A stretch of DNA of 8,486 nucleotides, from positions 1 through 8,486 of the forward strand of contig SCRB01000723.1 in the NCBI GenBank assembly GCA_004299545.1, given 5' to 3'. Position 1 is the first letter of the stretch. Each line of letters starts with the position of its first letter. The DNA is from Rhizobiaceae bacterium (GTDB lineage: Bacteria; Pseudomonadota; Alphaproteobacteria; Rhizobiales; Rhizobiaceae). Both the position numbers and the translations under genes were made by a program. Below are positions 1-7,467 of the stretch, piece by piece. The notes under the pieces are model-generated. The model saw only the letters and a list, made by a program, of their open reading frames with translations. It was not told the DNA's origin and searched no databases.

Positions 1-818
1 GCCTTCAGGAGCCGCAGGACGCCGTTGCCGCGCTCGGCCGAGCCGATCAGGACCGGTGTCACGGCGCCGGAGCGTAAATCCGCCGTGAGATCGTCGAAGA
101 CCGCGTCCCGGGGCGGCTCGATTTCCTCCAGCAGCTGTTCCATGAGCTTGTCGTCATGGTCGGCGAGGGCTTCCAGCATGGAGAACCGCGCTTCTATTTC
201 CCGTGCCTTCTCGTCGTCCGGGATAGGCGTGATCTCGCTTTCGGCATGCTCGCGGTAGACATAGGCGCGCTCCAGCGCGAGATCGATCGATCCGACGACG
301 ATGCCATCCTTGCGCAGCGGAATCTGCCTGAGCAGAAGCGGCGTCCGGCTCACAGGCTGCAACAGTTTCAGCGTGTCGCGCACGCCCATTTCCGACTTGT
401 CCAGCTTGTTCAGGAAGAGCATGCGTGGAATGCCCATTTCGTCGAGCTGGCGCATGACAAGCTGAAGCGCGGGGATTTTCTTCTCATCCGCTTCCGCCAC
501 CACTACGGCAACGTCGCATGCCGCCAGCACCGGCAGCGCTTCGAAGGGGAATTCCACGGAACCCGGGCAATCGGCGAAAGTGATGCTCTCGCCCATGAAA
601 CTCGTCGTGGCGAATGCCGCCTCGGTGCTCATTTCATGCGCGCGCGCTTCGGGCGAATGGTCGCCGACGGTATTTTTGGAGGCGACGGTATTCTGTTTGG
701 GGATGGCTCCCGTTCGGGCAAGCACGGCGTCGAGAAGTGTTGTCTTTCCGCTGGCGAAGGGACCGACAATGGCGACACATTTCGGTCCCCGGCATCTTTG
801 GCCGGAGCGATTGCCCAT
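1..818 (-). CDS. Elongation factor G-like translational GTPase, N-terminal 272 residues (gene runs off the left edge)
   Basis: This is the 5' part of a translation-factor GTPase gene; EF-G family proteins are about 650-700 residues, so over half lies outside the window. The visible G domain has a P-loop at residues 19-27 (GPFASGKTT), a G3 motif at 83-87 (DCPGS), a G4 motif at 137-140 (NKLD) and a G5-like IGSA at 258-261. The frame is open without a stop from 818 to base 1. The ATG at 818 is preceded by AGGAGG (complement of 825-830) with a 6-nt spacer. It is not canonical FusA: EF-G has AHIDAGKTT, a clear RGITI switch I and DTPGH, whereas here switch I is diverged (around residues 62-72) and the catalytic His is Ser87. 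It fits the second EF-G-like paralogue group annotated in many bacteria. Its substrate, and whether it acts in translocation or ribosome recycling, cannot be told. It lies 334 bp downstream of aatA on the same strand and probably has its own promoter. Confidence 0.88.
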   Translation of the reverse strand, partial: MGNRSGQRCRGPKCVAIVGPFASGKTTLLDAVLARTGAIPKQNTVASKNTVGDHSPEARAHEMSTEAAFATTSFMGESITFADCPGSVEFPFEALPVLAACDVAVVVAEADEKKIPALQLVMRQLDEMGIPRMLFLNKLDKSEMGVRDTLKLLQPVSRTPLLLRQIPLRKDGIVVGSIDLALERAYVYREHAESEITPIPDDEKAREIEARFSMLEALADHDDKLMEQLLEEIEPPRDAVFDDLTADLRSGAVTPVLIGSAERGNGVLRLLK

Positions 819-824
819 GAACTG

Positions 825-830
825 CCTCCT
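825..830 (-). promoter_or_regulatory. Shine-Dalgarno site of the EF-G-like gene
   Basis: The minus strand reads AGGAGG six bases before the ATG at 818. It is a near-perfect anti-SD match and fixes the start of the EF-G-like gene. Confidence 0.85.
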
Positions 831-867
831 CTCACGCGTTTCGTGTGAGCGGCGGCCGGCCTCGCGA

Positions 868-881
868 CCGTCGCGCGACGG
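868..881. repeat. 14-bp perfect palindrome in the EF-G-like gene leader
   Basis: CCGTCGCGCGACGG is its own reverse complement. It sits 50-63 bp upstream of the EF-G-like start codon. It could be an operator, part of an RNA hairpin in the leader, or a chance product of CG-rich sequence. Confidence 0.55.
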
Positions 882-922
882 AGGGCGCGGTTTCCTTTCC
901 GTCTTCAATCCATCGTCACACG

Positions 923-942
923 CCTTGCAAAAGAGGGCAAGG
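923..942. repeat. Small inverted repeat (6-bp stem, 8-nt loop)
   Basis: CCTTGC at 923-928 pairs with GCAAGG at 937-942. A longer copy of the left arm, GCCTTGCAA (922-930), also has its exact inverted complement TTGCAAGGC at 998-1006. On the minus strand the loop carries TTTT but no T-run follows the stem, so it is not a standard terminator. Function unknown. Confidence 0.4.
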
Positions 943-1022
943 GGCTGGTGGCGAGTCGGGCAATATGTCAACGGTGAGGGCGCAGAGATGCGGTTTATTG
1001 CAAGGCATGCGGGCACAAGCCG

Positions 1023-1043
1023 AAAAATCCCCGACGAAGGGGA
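1023..1043 (-). terminator. Probable intrinsic terminator of aatA
   Basis: On the minus strand, TCCCC (1043-1039) pairs with GGGGA (1032-1028) around a 6-nt loop, and five T follow directly (1027-1023). The stem is only 5 bp but the T-run position is right for a Rho-independent terminator. It lies about 110 bp after the aatA stop and would separate aatA from the EF-G-like gene. Confidence 0.5.
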
Positions 1044-1122
1044 ATAGAAACCGTCCATAAAGCCGTGAAGCCGCGCGCTTTTTGAACGGTCGCTCGAGTT
1101 CTCTGGAAAATTGCCATCGTCC

Positions 1123-1146
1123 CGGGGCGGAAATTATCCCGCCCCG
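1123..1146 (-). terminator. GC-rich stem-loop directly behind the aatA stop codon
   Basis: CGGGGCGG at 1123-1130 and CCGCCCCG at 1139-1146 form an 8-bp perfect stem with an 8-nt AT-rich loop, starting 6 bp after the aatA stop. No T-run follows on either strand. It is better seen as a 3'-end-protecting or Rho-assisted structure than as a classic intrinsic terminator. Confidence 0.5.
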
Positions 1147-1152
1147 AGGGCG

Positions 1153-2403
<1,251 letters not shown>

Positions 2404-2432
2404 CTAATGTCCGATCGGGGCAGGAAGCGCAA
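2404..2432 (-). promoter_or_regulatory. Weak candidate promoter for aatA
   Basis: On the minus strand TTGCGC (2432-2427) and CATTAG (2409-2404) are separated by 17 nt, placing transcription start about 40 nt before the aatA ATG. Each hexamer matches the sigma-70 consensus at only three positions, so the case rests mainly on spacing and location. Confidence 0.25.
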
Positions 2433-2552
2433 GCCGCATCGCGGCGTTTCATGTCCCGGGCCGACATTAACTGCCGGTAAAAACTTTGATGTGATGGTCC
2501 CGGCTCGGTGTCACGGTCCGTATCCTTCGGCCTGGACCAGCAGGGAAGCTTC

Positions 2553-3419
2553 ATGACGCATCCGCCCAGGGTCAGCGACTCGATCATGGTCGACGAAATC
2601 GGCATCGAGTTCGGCCGCTATCAGGATTTCATCCTCAAGACCGCCTACCAGCCTGTTTTCAGGATGGCCGGCGGGTTTTTGCGCCCGTTTGCTGTCGAGG
2701 GTTTCGTTGTGCCGTTCCGCCAGGGCAAGCGCGTGCCGGTGGCCCGGCTGTTCGAAAACTGGCGGCCCGGCGACGAGGCGTTCATCGAGCGGATGTGCCG
2801 CCTGCTTCACCTGCGCAATTTCCGCAATGTCGGCGCCGACGGGTTGAGACTCGTTTTCGGGTTCGATCCGAGGGTGGACGGACCCTTCGAGACCGTGGCT
2901 TTGGAGATAAAGGCGCTTGCCGAGAGGGACGGCGACAGGAGCATCGGGCGAAACGACCTGATCTGCCGGATCGCGGAGACGGTTACACAGGAGCCGGTGC
3001 TCCTCACGGAAACCGCTGCCCGGATCCGTCGCGCCGGCGTCGGCCTCGCAATCGACGATTTCGGTGTTGGCAATAGCGAGCCGGAACGGGTGCAGGCCTT
3101 GCGGCCGGAGCTTGTCAGGATCGATGGCAAGTGGTTTCAAAAGCTGGCGGACAGGCCGGAGACCTTGCGGCTTTTCGCGCCGCTCGTCGCCGGCCTGCAG
3201 GCCATGGACACGAAGGTTCTGGTGTCGGGTATCGAGATGCCGCACCAGTTCTCCATCTGCATGGATGCGGGCGTCGATTATGTGCAGGGCCATCTGTTCG
3301 GCGAGCCGGAGCTTGCCGGAGCGGTCATCGACGAGCGGCCACGACCCGTGAGCCGCTTTCTGCGCCGGAACGACGGCATCGAGTCGGACGCCAAGGTGGT
3401 GCGGCTTTTCAGGCGGTAG
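2553..3419 (+). CDS. Degenerate EAL-domain protein, probably without phosphodiesterase activity
   Basis: This 288-residue protein consists of almost nothing but an EAL fold, with no GGDEF, PAS or membrane segment. EAL domains hydrolyse or bind cyclic di-GMP. Recognisable landmarks are YQPVF (32-36), a VEGF stretch in place of EAL-x-R (E49 kept, Leu and Arg lost), AIDDFG (166-171) and YVQGHLFGEP (243-252). Several metal or catalytic positions are changed: the usual Asn is G103 (VFGFDP), the first Glu of LEITE is R139, the Lys of IKID is R189, and the first Glu of AEGVE is S225. I infer that it is not an active phosphodiesterase and more likely a protein-binding or ligand-sensing EAL, in the manner of YdiV-type proteins. 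The ATG at 2553 has AGGGA at 2542-2546; an upstream in-frame GTG at 2508 would add 15 residues but lacks a clear ribosome site. It is divergent from aatA and ends 121 bp before the GST gene. I see no clear promoter. Confidence 0.82.
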   Translation: MTHPPRVSDSIMVDEIGIEFGRYQDFILKTAYQPVFRMAGGFLRPFAVEGFVVPFRQGKRVPVARLFENWRPGDEAFIERMCRLLHLRNFRNVGADGLRLVFGFDPRVDGPFETVALEIKALAERDGDRSIGRNDLICRIAETVTQEPVLLTETAARIRRAGVGLAIDDFGVGNSEPERVQALRPELVRIDGKWFQKLADRPETLRLFAPLVAGLQAMDTKVLVSGIEMPHQFSICMDAGVDYVQGHLFGEPELAGAVIDERPRPVSRFLRRNDGIESDAKVVRLFRR

Positions 3420-3540
3420 CGTTCCTTGCAGGATCGTCCGCGCGAGGGCGTTTGCGAGCCGCCGAAACTACTTTTCAATCGGGGCGGATACGGGCAGATT
3501 GCCGATTCGAGGCAGACGACGTTCGAAATACGGAGGCGGG

Positions 3541-4155
3541 ATGCTCACGCTTTACGGTATGGCCGACAGCGGCAATTGCTACAAGCCGCGCCTCCTGCTT
3601 GCCCGTCTGAACAGACCTTTCCGCCATGTCGAGGTCAACGCGCTCGACGGGTCGACCCGGCGACCGGATTTTCTGGCCAGGAACCCTAACGGGCAGGTGC
3701 CGCTGCTCGAACTCGACGACGGACGGACGTTGCGGGAATCGAACGCGATTCTGCTTTATCTCGCGGAAGGGACGCCGTTCCTCCCCGCGGATGCCTTTCA
3801 GCGCGCCCTTGTCTGCCAATGGCTCTTTTTCGAACAATACAGCCACGAACCTTACATCGCCGTCAGACGGGCGCTGATCCGCTATCCCGAGCGTGCCGCG
3901 GAAGCGACCCCGGAGCGGCTTTCGAGTACGCTTGACAGAGGCCATCGGGCCCTTGCCGTCATGGAAAGCCAACTCACCACAACTCGTTTCATCGCGGGCG
4001 AAGACTACACCATCGCCGATATTGCCCTCTATCCCTACACATGCGATGCCCGCAGCGCGGGATTCGAGATGGAGCGCTTTCCCGCGATAGCGGCATGGCT
4101 CGATCGGATCGCATCCACGCCGGGCCATGTCGCGATAACGTGGCTTCCCCGTTGA
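3541..4155 (+). CDS. Glutathione S-transferase family protein
   Basis: Cytosolic GSTs conjugate or reduce substrates with glutathione. The 204-residue length is typical. The N-terminal thioredoxin-like half has the start MLTLYGMADSGNCYKPRLLL, where S10-G11-N12 sits at the position of the catalytic Ser or Thr in bacterial theta/beta/nu-like GSTs and C13 is close by. V53-P54 gives the cis-proline loop and E66-S67 binds the glutamyl part of glutathione. The helical half carries the fold-stabilising N-capping box at 157-160 (TIAD) in FIAGEDYTIADIALYPY. The ATG at 3541 is preferred because GGAGG lies at 3532-3536 and the GST fold begins right there; an upstream in-frame ATG at 3499 would add a basic, non-family 14-residue extension. 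Its substrate is unknown. It lies in the same direction as the EAL gene upstream and ugpB downstream (154-bp gap), but nothing ties it functionally to either. Confidence 0.9.
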   Translation: MLTLYGMADSGNCYKPRLLLARLNRPFRHVEVNALDGSTRRPDFLARNPNGQVPLLELDDGRTLRESNAILLYLAEGTPFLPADAFQRALVCQWLFFEQYSHEPYIAVRRALIRYPERAAEATPERLSSTLDRGHRALAVMESQLTTTRFIAGEDYTIADIALYPYTCDARSAGFEMERFPAIAAWLDRIASTPGHVAITWLPR

Positions 4156-4193
4156 CACATTTCGTGGTGTTATGTTAGCCGGCGAAAAGATAT

Positions 4194-4207
4194 TGCACAG
4201 CTGCGCA
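4194..4207. promoter_or_regulatory. Imperfect dyad upstream of ugpB, possible operator
   Basis: TGCACAGCTGCGCA is a 14-bp inverted repeat with one mismatched pair, 33 bp upstream of the candidate Pho box. This could be a second regulator site for ugp. No regulator family can be named from it. Confidence 0.3.
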
Positions 4208-4239
4208 TTCGGGGGACTGGACATAATCCGATGCTGATG

Positions 4240-4257
4240 CTGTCATCTGCGGGTAAT
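4240..4257 (+). promoter_or_regulatory. Candidate Pho box (PhoB site) of the ugp operon
   Basis: The sequence CTGTCAT-CTGC-GGGTAAT has the Pho-box layout of two 7-bp direct repeats with a 4-bp spacer. The first repeat matches the consensus CTGTCAT exactly; the second matches at 4 of 7 positions. It lies 53-70 bp upstream of the ugpB start. An AACAAT at 4265-4270 could serve as the -10. PhoB control of ugp is established in Escherichia coli and reported for rhizobia. The site here is inferred from sequence and position. Confidence 0.6.
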
Positions 4258-4309
4258 AAAAGCCAACAATAAGGTCCCGTCCACAACGGTGACTCCAAGG
4301 GAGAAGCAC

Positions 4310-5626
4310 ATGAAAATCACCAAGCTTTTGGTGGCCGCGACGTTCCTGGCCGCTGCTGTTCCAGTCTTTGGCGGGACGGCCGAGGCGAAGACCAAGATCA
4401 CCTGGTGGCATGCCATGACCGGCGCCAATGGCGAGGTCGTCAACAAGATCACCAAGGATTTCAACGCCAGCCAGAACGAATACGAGGTCGTTCCGGTGTT
4501 CAAGGGCACCTATCCGGAGACGTTGAATGCAGGCATCGCCGCCTTCCGCGCCGGCCAGGCGCCGGACATCATCCAGGTCTTCGATGTCGGCACCGGCGTC
4601 ATGATGAACGCGCAGGGCGCGATCAAGCCGGTGGCGAACGTACTCACCGAGGGCGGCTACAAGTTCGACAAGAGCCAGTACATTCCGGGTGTGGTTGCGT
4701 ATTACTCCAAACCCGATGGCACGATGCTCTCTTTCCCCTATAATTCCTCCTCGCCGATCCTCTATTACAACAAGGATATCTTCAAGAAGGCGGGGCTGGA
4801 CGTGAACACGCCGCCGAAGACCTGGGACGAGGTGTGGGCGGACGCGAAGAAGATCAAGTCGAGCGGCGCGGCCTCCTGCGGCTACACCTCGACCTGGCTG
4901 ACCTGGATTCACCTGGAGAATTTCGCCGCCTGGAACGACGTGCCCTACGGCACGCACGAGAACGGCCTCGCCGGCAAGGACGTGAAGCTTGAGATCAACG
5001 CGCCGATCTATGTGAAGCATTTCCAGGCGATCGCCGACCTCGCCAAGGACGGTACGTTCAAATATGGAGGGCGCACCTCGGAGGCCAAGCAGATCTTCCT
5101 CGCCGGCACCTGCGGCATCCTGACGGAATCCTCCGGCGGCATCGGCGATATCGTCAAGGCAGGCATGAATTTTGGCGTTGGCCCGCTGCCCTACGTGGCC
5201 GGCGACAAGAACGCGCCGCAGAACACCATCCCCGGCGGCGCCAGCCTGTGGGTTTTCGCCAACAAGTCGAAGGCCGAGTACAAGGGCATCGCGGAGTTCT
5301 TCCACTACCTTTCCAAGACCTCCGTGCAGGTCTACCTGCATGAGACCTCGGGCTATATCCCGATCACCAAGGCGGCCTACGAAGCGACCAAGAAATCCGG
5401 GTTCTACGATAAGAATCCCGGCCGCGAGACGCCGATCCTCGAAATGATCGGCAAGGCCCCGACCGCGAATTCCAAGGGCGTGCGCCTCGTCAACCTGCCG
5501 CAGGTGCGCGATATCGAGAACGAGGAATTCGAGAAGATGCTGGCCGGCAAGGAAACCGCGGAGGAAGCGCTCGACAATGCCGTCAAGCGTGGCGACGCGG
5601 CGATCCAGCAGGCGATTGGTCAGTAA
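4310..5626 (+). CDS. ugpB: sn-Glycerol-3-phosphate ABC transporter, periplasmic binding protein
   Basis: UgpB captures glycerol-3-phosphate, and in some species glycerophosphodiesters, in the periplasm and delivers it to UgpAE. The protein has 438 residues, the length I recall for the E. coli protein. A signal peptide spans residues 1-26: K2/K5, a hydrophobic core, then AEA with likely cleavage before K27. The mature start ITWWHAMTGANGE is typical of UgpB. Other family stretches are GTYPETLNAGIAAFRAG, SFPYNSSSPILYYNKDIFKK, GYTSTWLTWIHLENFAAWN, PGGASLWVF and GYIPITKAAYE. The acidic residue in the QVFDVG stretch is D92, where I recall Glu in E. coli. The ATG at 4310 follows AGGGAG (4298-4303) with a 6-nt spacer; an upstream in-frame GTG at 4289 would spoil the signal peptide. 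It is the first gene of ugpBAEC, downstream of a candidate Pho box, and is followed by a strong stem-loop. Confidence 0.96.
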   Translation: MKITKLLVAATFLAAAVPVFGGTAEAKTKITWWHAMTGANGEVVNKITKDFNASQNEYEVVPVFKGTYPETLNAGIAAFRAGQAPDIIQVFDVGTGVMMNAQGAIKPVANVLTEGGYKFDKSQYIPGVVAYYSKPDGTMLSFPYNSSSPILYYNKDIFKKAGLDVNTPPKTWDEVWADAKKIKSSGAASCGYTSTWLTWIHLENFAAWNDVPYGTHENGLAGKDVKLEINAPIYVKHFQAIADLAKDGTFKYGGRTSEAKQIFLAGTCGILTESSGGIGDIVKAGMNFGVGPLPYVAGDKNAPQNTIPGGASLWVFANKSKAEYKGIAEFFHYLSKTSVQVYLHETSGYIPITKAAYEATKKSGFYDKNPGRETPILEMIGKAPTANSKGVRLVNLPQVRDIENEEFEKMLAGKETAEEALDNAVKRGDAAIQQAIGQ

Positions 5627-5647
5627 TCTCCAGATCCGGAAATCAGT

Positions 5648-5679
5648 CCCGTCCGCGTGTGAGCGCGGGCGGGCTCTTT
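5648..5679 (+). terminator. Intercistronic stem-loop between ugpB and ugpA (attenuator or mRNA stabiliser)
   Basis: CCCGTCCGCG (5648-5657) pairs with CGCGGGCGGG (5664-5673): ten pairs with one G-T wobble and a 6-nt loop, followed by CTCTTT. It starts 21 bp after the ugpB stop and 66 bp before the ugpA start. The T-run is short and interrupted, so it probably stops only part of the transcripts or protects the ugpB 3' end. Either would give more binding protein than channel, as is common in ABC uptake operons. Confidence 0.65.
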
Positions 5680-5713
5680 CACATGACGATACCCTATCCC
5701 GCAGGGAACGCCG

Positions 5714-6598
5714 GTGACGCCACGCGCGACCTTTCCGCATAAGATCCTTCCCTATTTGCTGGTGGCGCCGCAGCTCGCCATCACGCTTGTCTTTTTCTAT
5801 TGGCCCGCATCCCAGGCGGTGAAGCAGTCGCTTTTCCGCGAGGACCCATTCGGCCTGCACAGCAAATTCGTCGGGCTTGCCAATTTCAAGCACGTCCTTT
5901 CGCAGCCGAATTACATTAATTCACTCGAAGTCACGGTGATCTTTTCCGTTTTCACGGCCGTGATTTCGATGGCGGTGGCCCTGCTTCTGGCCGTCATGGC
6001 GGAAAAGGTCATCTTCGGTCGTGCGTTCTACCGCACGCTCATGATCTGGCCCTATGCCGTGGCGCCGGCGATCGCCGGCATGCTGTGGCTGTTCATGTTC
6101 AACCCGTATTTCGGGACGCTGGCGCTGCCGCTGCGCTGGACGGGGATCAGTTGGGACCCGCTCCTCAACAGCGGCCAGGCCATGGTGCTCCTGATCGCCG
6201 CTGCGTCGTGGAAGCAGGTAAGTTACAATTTCCTGTTCTTCGTCGCAGGCTTGCAGTCGATCCCGAAATCACTGCTTGAGGCGTCCGCGATCGACGGAGC
6301 GGGGGAAACACGGCGCTTCTGGACGATCACCTTCCCGCTTCTGGCGCCGACGAGCTTTTTCCTGCTTGTGGTGAACACCGTCTATGCGCTTTTCGATACG
6401 TTCGGCATCATCGACGCGGTAACGGGCGGCGGGCCGGGCAGGGCCACGGAAACCCTGGTCTACAAGGTCTACAAGGACGGCTTCGTCAACCTGATCCTCG
6501 GCGATTCCGCGGCGGAATCGGTCATCCTCATGGCCATCGTCATCGCACTCACCGCCATCCAGTTCCGCTATATCGAACGCAAGGTGCATTATGGGTGA
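5714..6598 (+). CDS. ugpA: sn-Glycerol-3-phosphate ABC transporter, permease UgpA
   Basis: UgpA is one of two inner-membrane subunits that form the translocation channel. The 294-residue protein agrees with the usual ~295. About six hydrophobic segments are visible, near residues 11-31, 72-97, 107-128, 155-180, 212-233 and 266-284. The cytoplasmic EAA loop that docks on UgpC is at 189-197 (EASAIDGAG). Family-typical stretches include [43 protein letters not shown] and [16 protein letters not shown]. The start is GTG at 5714, with AGGGA at 5703-5707 and a 6-nt spacer; a nearby ATG at 5683 is out of frame and reaches a stop after 19 codons. The gene end lies within a few bases of ugpE, which points to translational coupling. 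Confidence 0.95.
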   Translation: MTPRATFPHKILPYLLVAPQLAITLVFFYWPASQAVKQSLFREDPFGLHSKFVGLANFKHVLSQPNYINSLEVTVIFSVFTAVISMAVALLLAVMAEKVIFGRAFYRTLMIWPYAVAPAIAGMLWLFMFNPYFGTLALPLRWTGISWDPLLNSGQAMVLLIAAASWKQVSYNFLFFVAGLQSIPKSLLEASAIDGAGETRRFWTITFPLLAPTSFFLLVVNTVYALFDTFGIIDAVTGGGPGRATETLVYKVYKDGFVNLILGDSAAESVILMAIVIALTAIQFRYIERKVHYG

Positions 6599-6605
6599 GG
6601 GCGGC

Positions 6606-7451
6606 ATGACCTCCAGCATCACCAACCGCATCGTGGCGCATGCGCTTTTGATCCTCGGCATCGTCATCGTGGCGTTCCCGATCTACTACGTCTTCGTCGC
6701 CTCCACCCACAGCCTCAAGGAAATCCTCACCCCGCCGCTGCCGCTCATCCCCGGCAGCCAGTTCCTGCACAATTATTACGAGGCGATCTTCGGCGGCGTG
6801 CAGAAGATCGGCGGCGTCAGCGCGGCAAGGCTTCTCTACAATACGACGGTTGTCGGCCTGTGCGTCGCGGTCGGCAAGATCGCCATCTCGATCCTGTCGG
6901 CCTACGCCATCGTTTTCTTCCGCTTTCCGTTCAGGATGACTTTTTTCTGGATGATCTTCATCACGCTGATGCTGCCGGTCGAGGTGCGCATCCTGCCAAC
7001 CTACAAGGTTATGGTGCAACTTCATCTGATCGATACGTTCGGCGGCCTCATCCTGCCGCTCATCGCGTCGGCGACGGCGACGCTTCTCTTCCGCCAGTTC
7101 TTCATGACCATACCGGCCGAACTGGTCGAAGCCGCGCGGGTCGACGGGGCAGGGCCGTGGCGCTTTTTCTTCGATATCCTGCTGCCGCTTTCGAAGACGA
7201 ACATAGCGGCGCTTTTCGTCATCCTGTTCATTTATGGCTGGACACAATATCTGTGGCCGCTCCTGGTCACGAACTCCAATGATATGAACACCATCATCAT
7301 CGGCCTGAAGAAGATGATTTCGTTCGCCGACGCCGATACGCAATGGCACCTTGTCATGGTCACCTGCATCCTCGCGATCCTGCCGCCGATCTTGGTCGTG
7401 GTGCTGATGCAGCGCTGGTTCGTGAAAGGCCTCGTCGAGAGCGAAAAATGA
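6606..7451 (+). CDS. ugpE: sn-Glycerol-3-phosphate ABC transporter, permease UgpE
   Basis: UgpE is the second channel subunit, partner of UgpA. From the ATG at 6606 the protein has 281 residues, the length I recall for E. coli UgpE. Hydrophobic segments are visible near residues 9-32, 78-105, 112-124, 147-165, 198-219 and 248-268. The EAA loop for UgpC is at 175-183 (EAARVDGAG). Strong family stretches are [30 protein letters not shown] and [13 protein letters not shown]. Start choice: the ATG at 6606 has GAGGG at 6597-6601. An in-frame ATG at 6591 overlaps the ugpA stop by 8 bp, has AAGGTG upstream, and would add five residues; either is possible. ugpC starts 16 bp downstream, so the two are cotranscribed. 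Confidence 0.94.
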   Translation: MTSSITNRIVAHALLILGIVIVAFPIYYVFVASTHSLKEILTPPLPLIPGSQFLHNYYEAIFGGVQKIGGVSAARLLYNTTVVGLCVAVGKIAISILSAYAIVFFRFPFRMTFFWMIFITLMLPVEVRILPTYKVMVQLHLIDTFGGLILPLIASATATLLFRQFFMTIPAELVEAARVDGAGPWRFFFDILLPLSKTNIAALFVILFIYGWTQYLWPLLVTNSNDMNTIIIGLKKMISFADADTQWHLVMVTCILAILPPILVVVLMQRWFVKGLVESEK

Positions 7452-7467
7452 ATTCCAAGGGATCGTA

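Larger units (their letters stand above)
819..1152. other. 334-bp intergenic region between aatA and the EF-G-like gene
   Basis: No credible coding sequence is visible here on either strand; short open frames lack family features and fitting ribosome sites. Read on the minus strand it holds, in order: a GC-rich stem-loop just behind the aatA stop, a short stem followed by five T, a lone TTGACA at 971-966 with no acceptable -10 hexamer 16-18 nt downstream, a 6-bp stem-loop at 942-923, a 14-bp palindrome at 881-868, and the ribosome site. It therefore looks like the aatA terminator region followed by the promoter and leader of the EF-G-like gene. The exact promoter cannot be placed. Confidence 0.6.

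Noticed and set aside
156..848. A 230-codon plus-strand open frame at the left edge
   Set aside because: The opposite strand shows P-loop, DxPG and NKLD GTPase motifs and a strong ribosome site, so the minus-strand gene is the real one.
966..971. TTGACA on the minus strand as the -35 of the EF-G-like gene
   Set aside because: No acceptable -10 hexamer lies 16-18 nt downstream, so it is mentioned only as a lone motif.
2511..3293. A 260-codon minus-strand open frame opposite the EAL gene
   Set aside because: The plus strand carries recognisable EAL-fold motifs; the antisense product resembles nothing known and has no clear ribosome site.
4152..4176. TTGACA followed by TATGTT as a sigma-70 promoter for ugpB
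   Set aside because: The spacer is only 13 nt, well short of the usual 16-18, so the pair is unlikely to act as one promoter.
5683..5742. A 19-codon open frame (ATG at 5683) overlapping the start of ugpA
   Set aside because: It has no clear ribosome site and no recognisable peptide features, so a leader peptide is not supported.
4175..5893. A 572-codon open frame on the minus strand opposite ugpB
   Set aside because: It mirrors the codon bias of the well-supported ugpB gene, runs across its promoter and into ugpA, and its Arg/Leu/Gly-rich translation matches no family I recognise.
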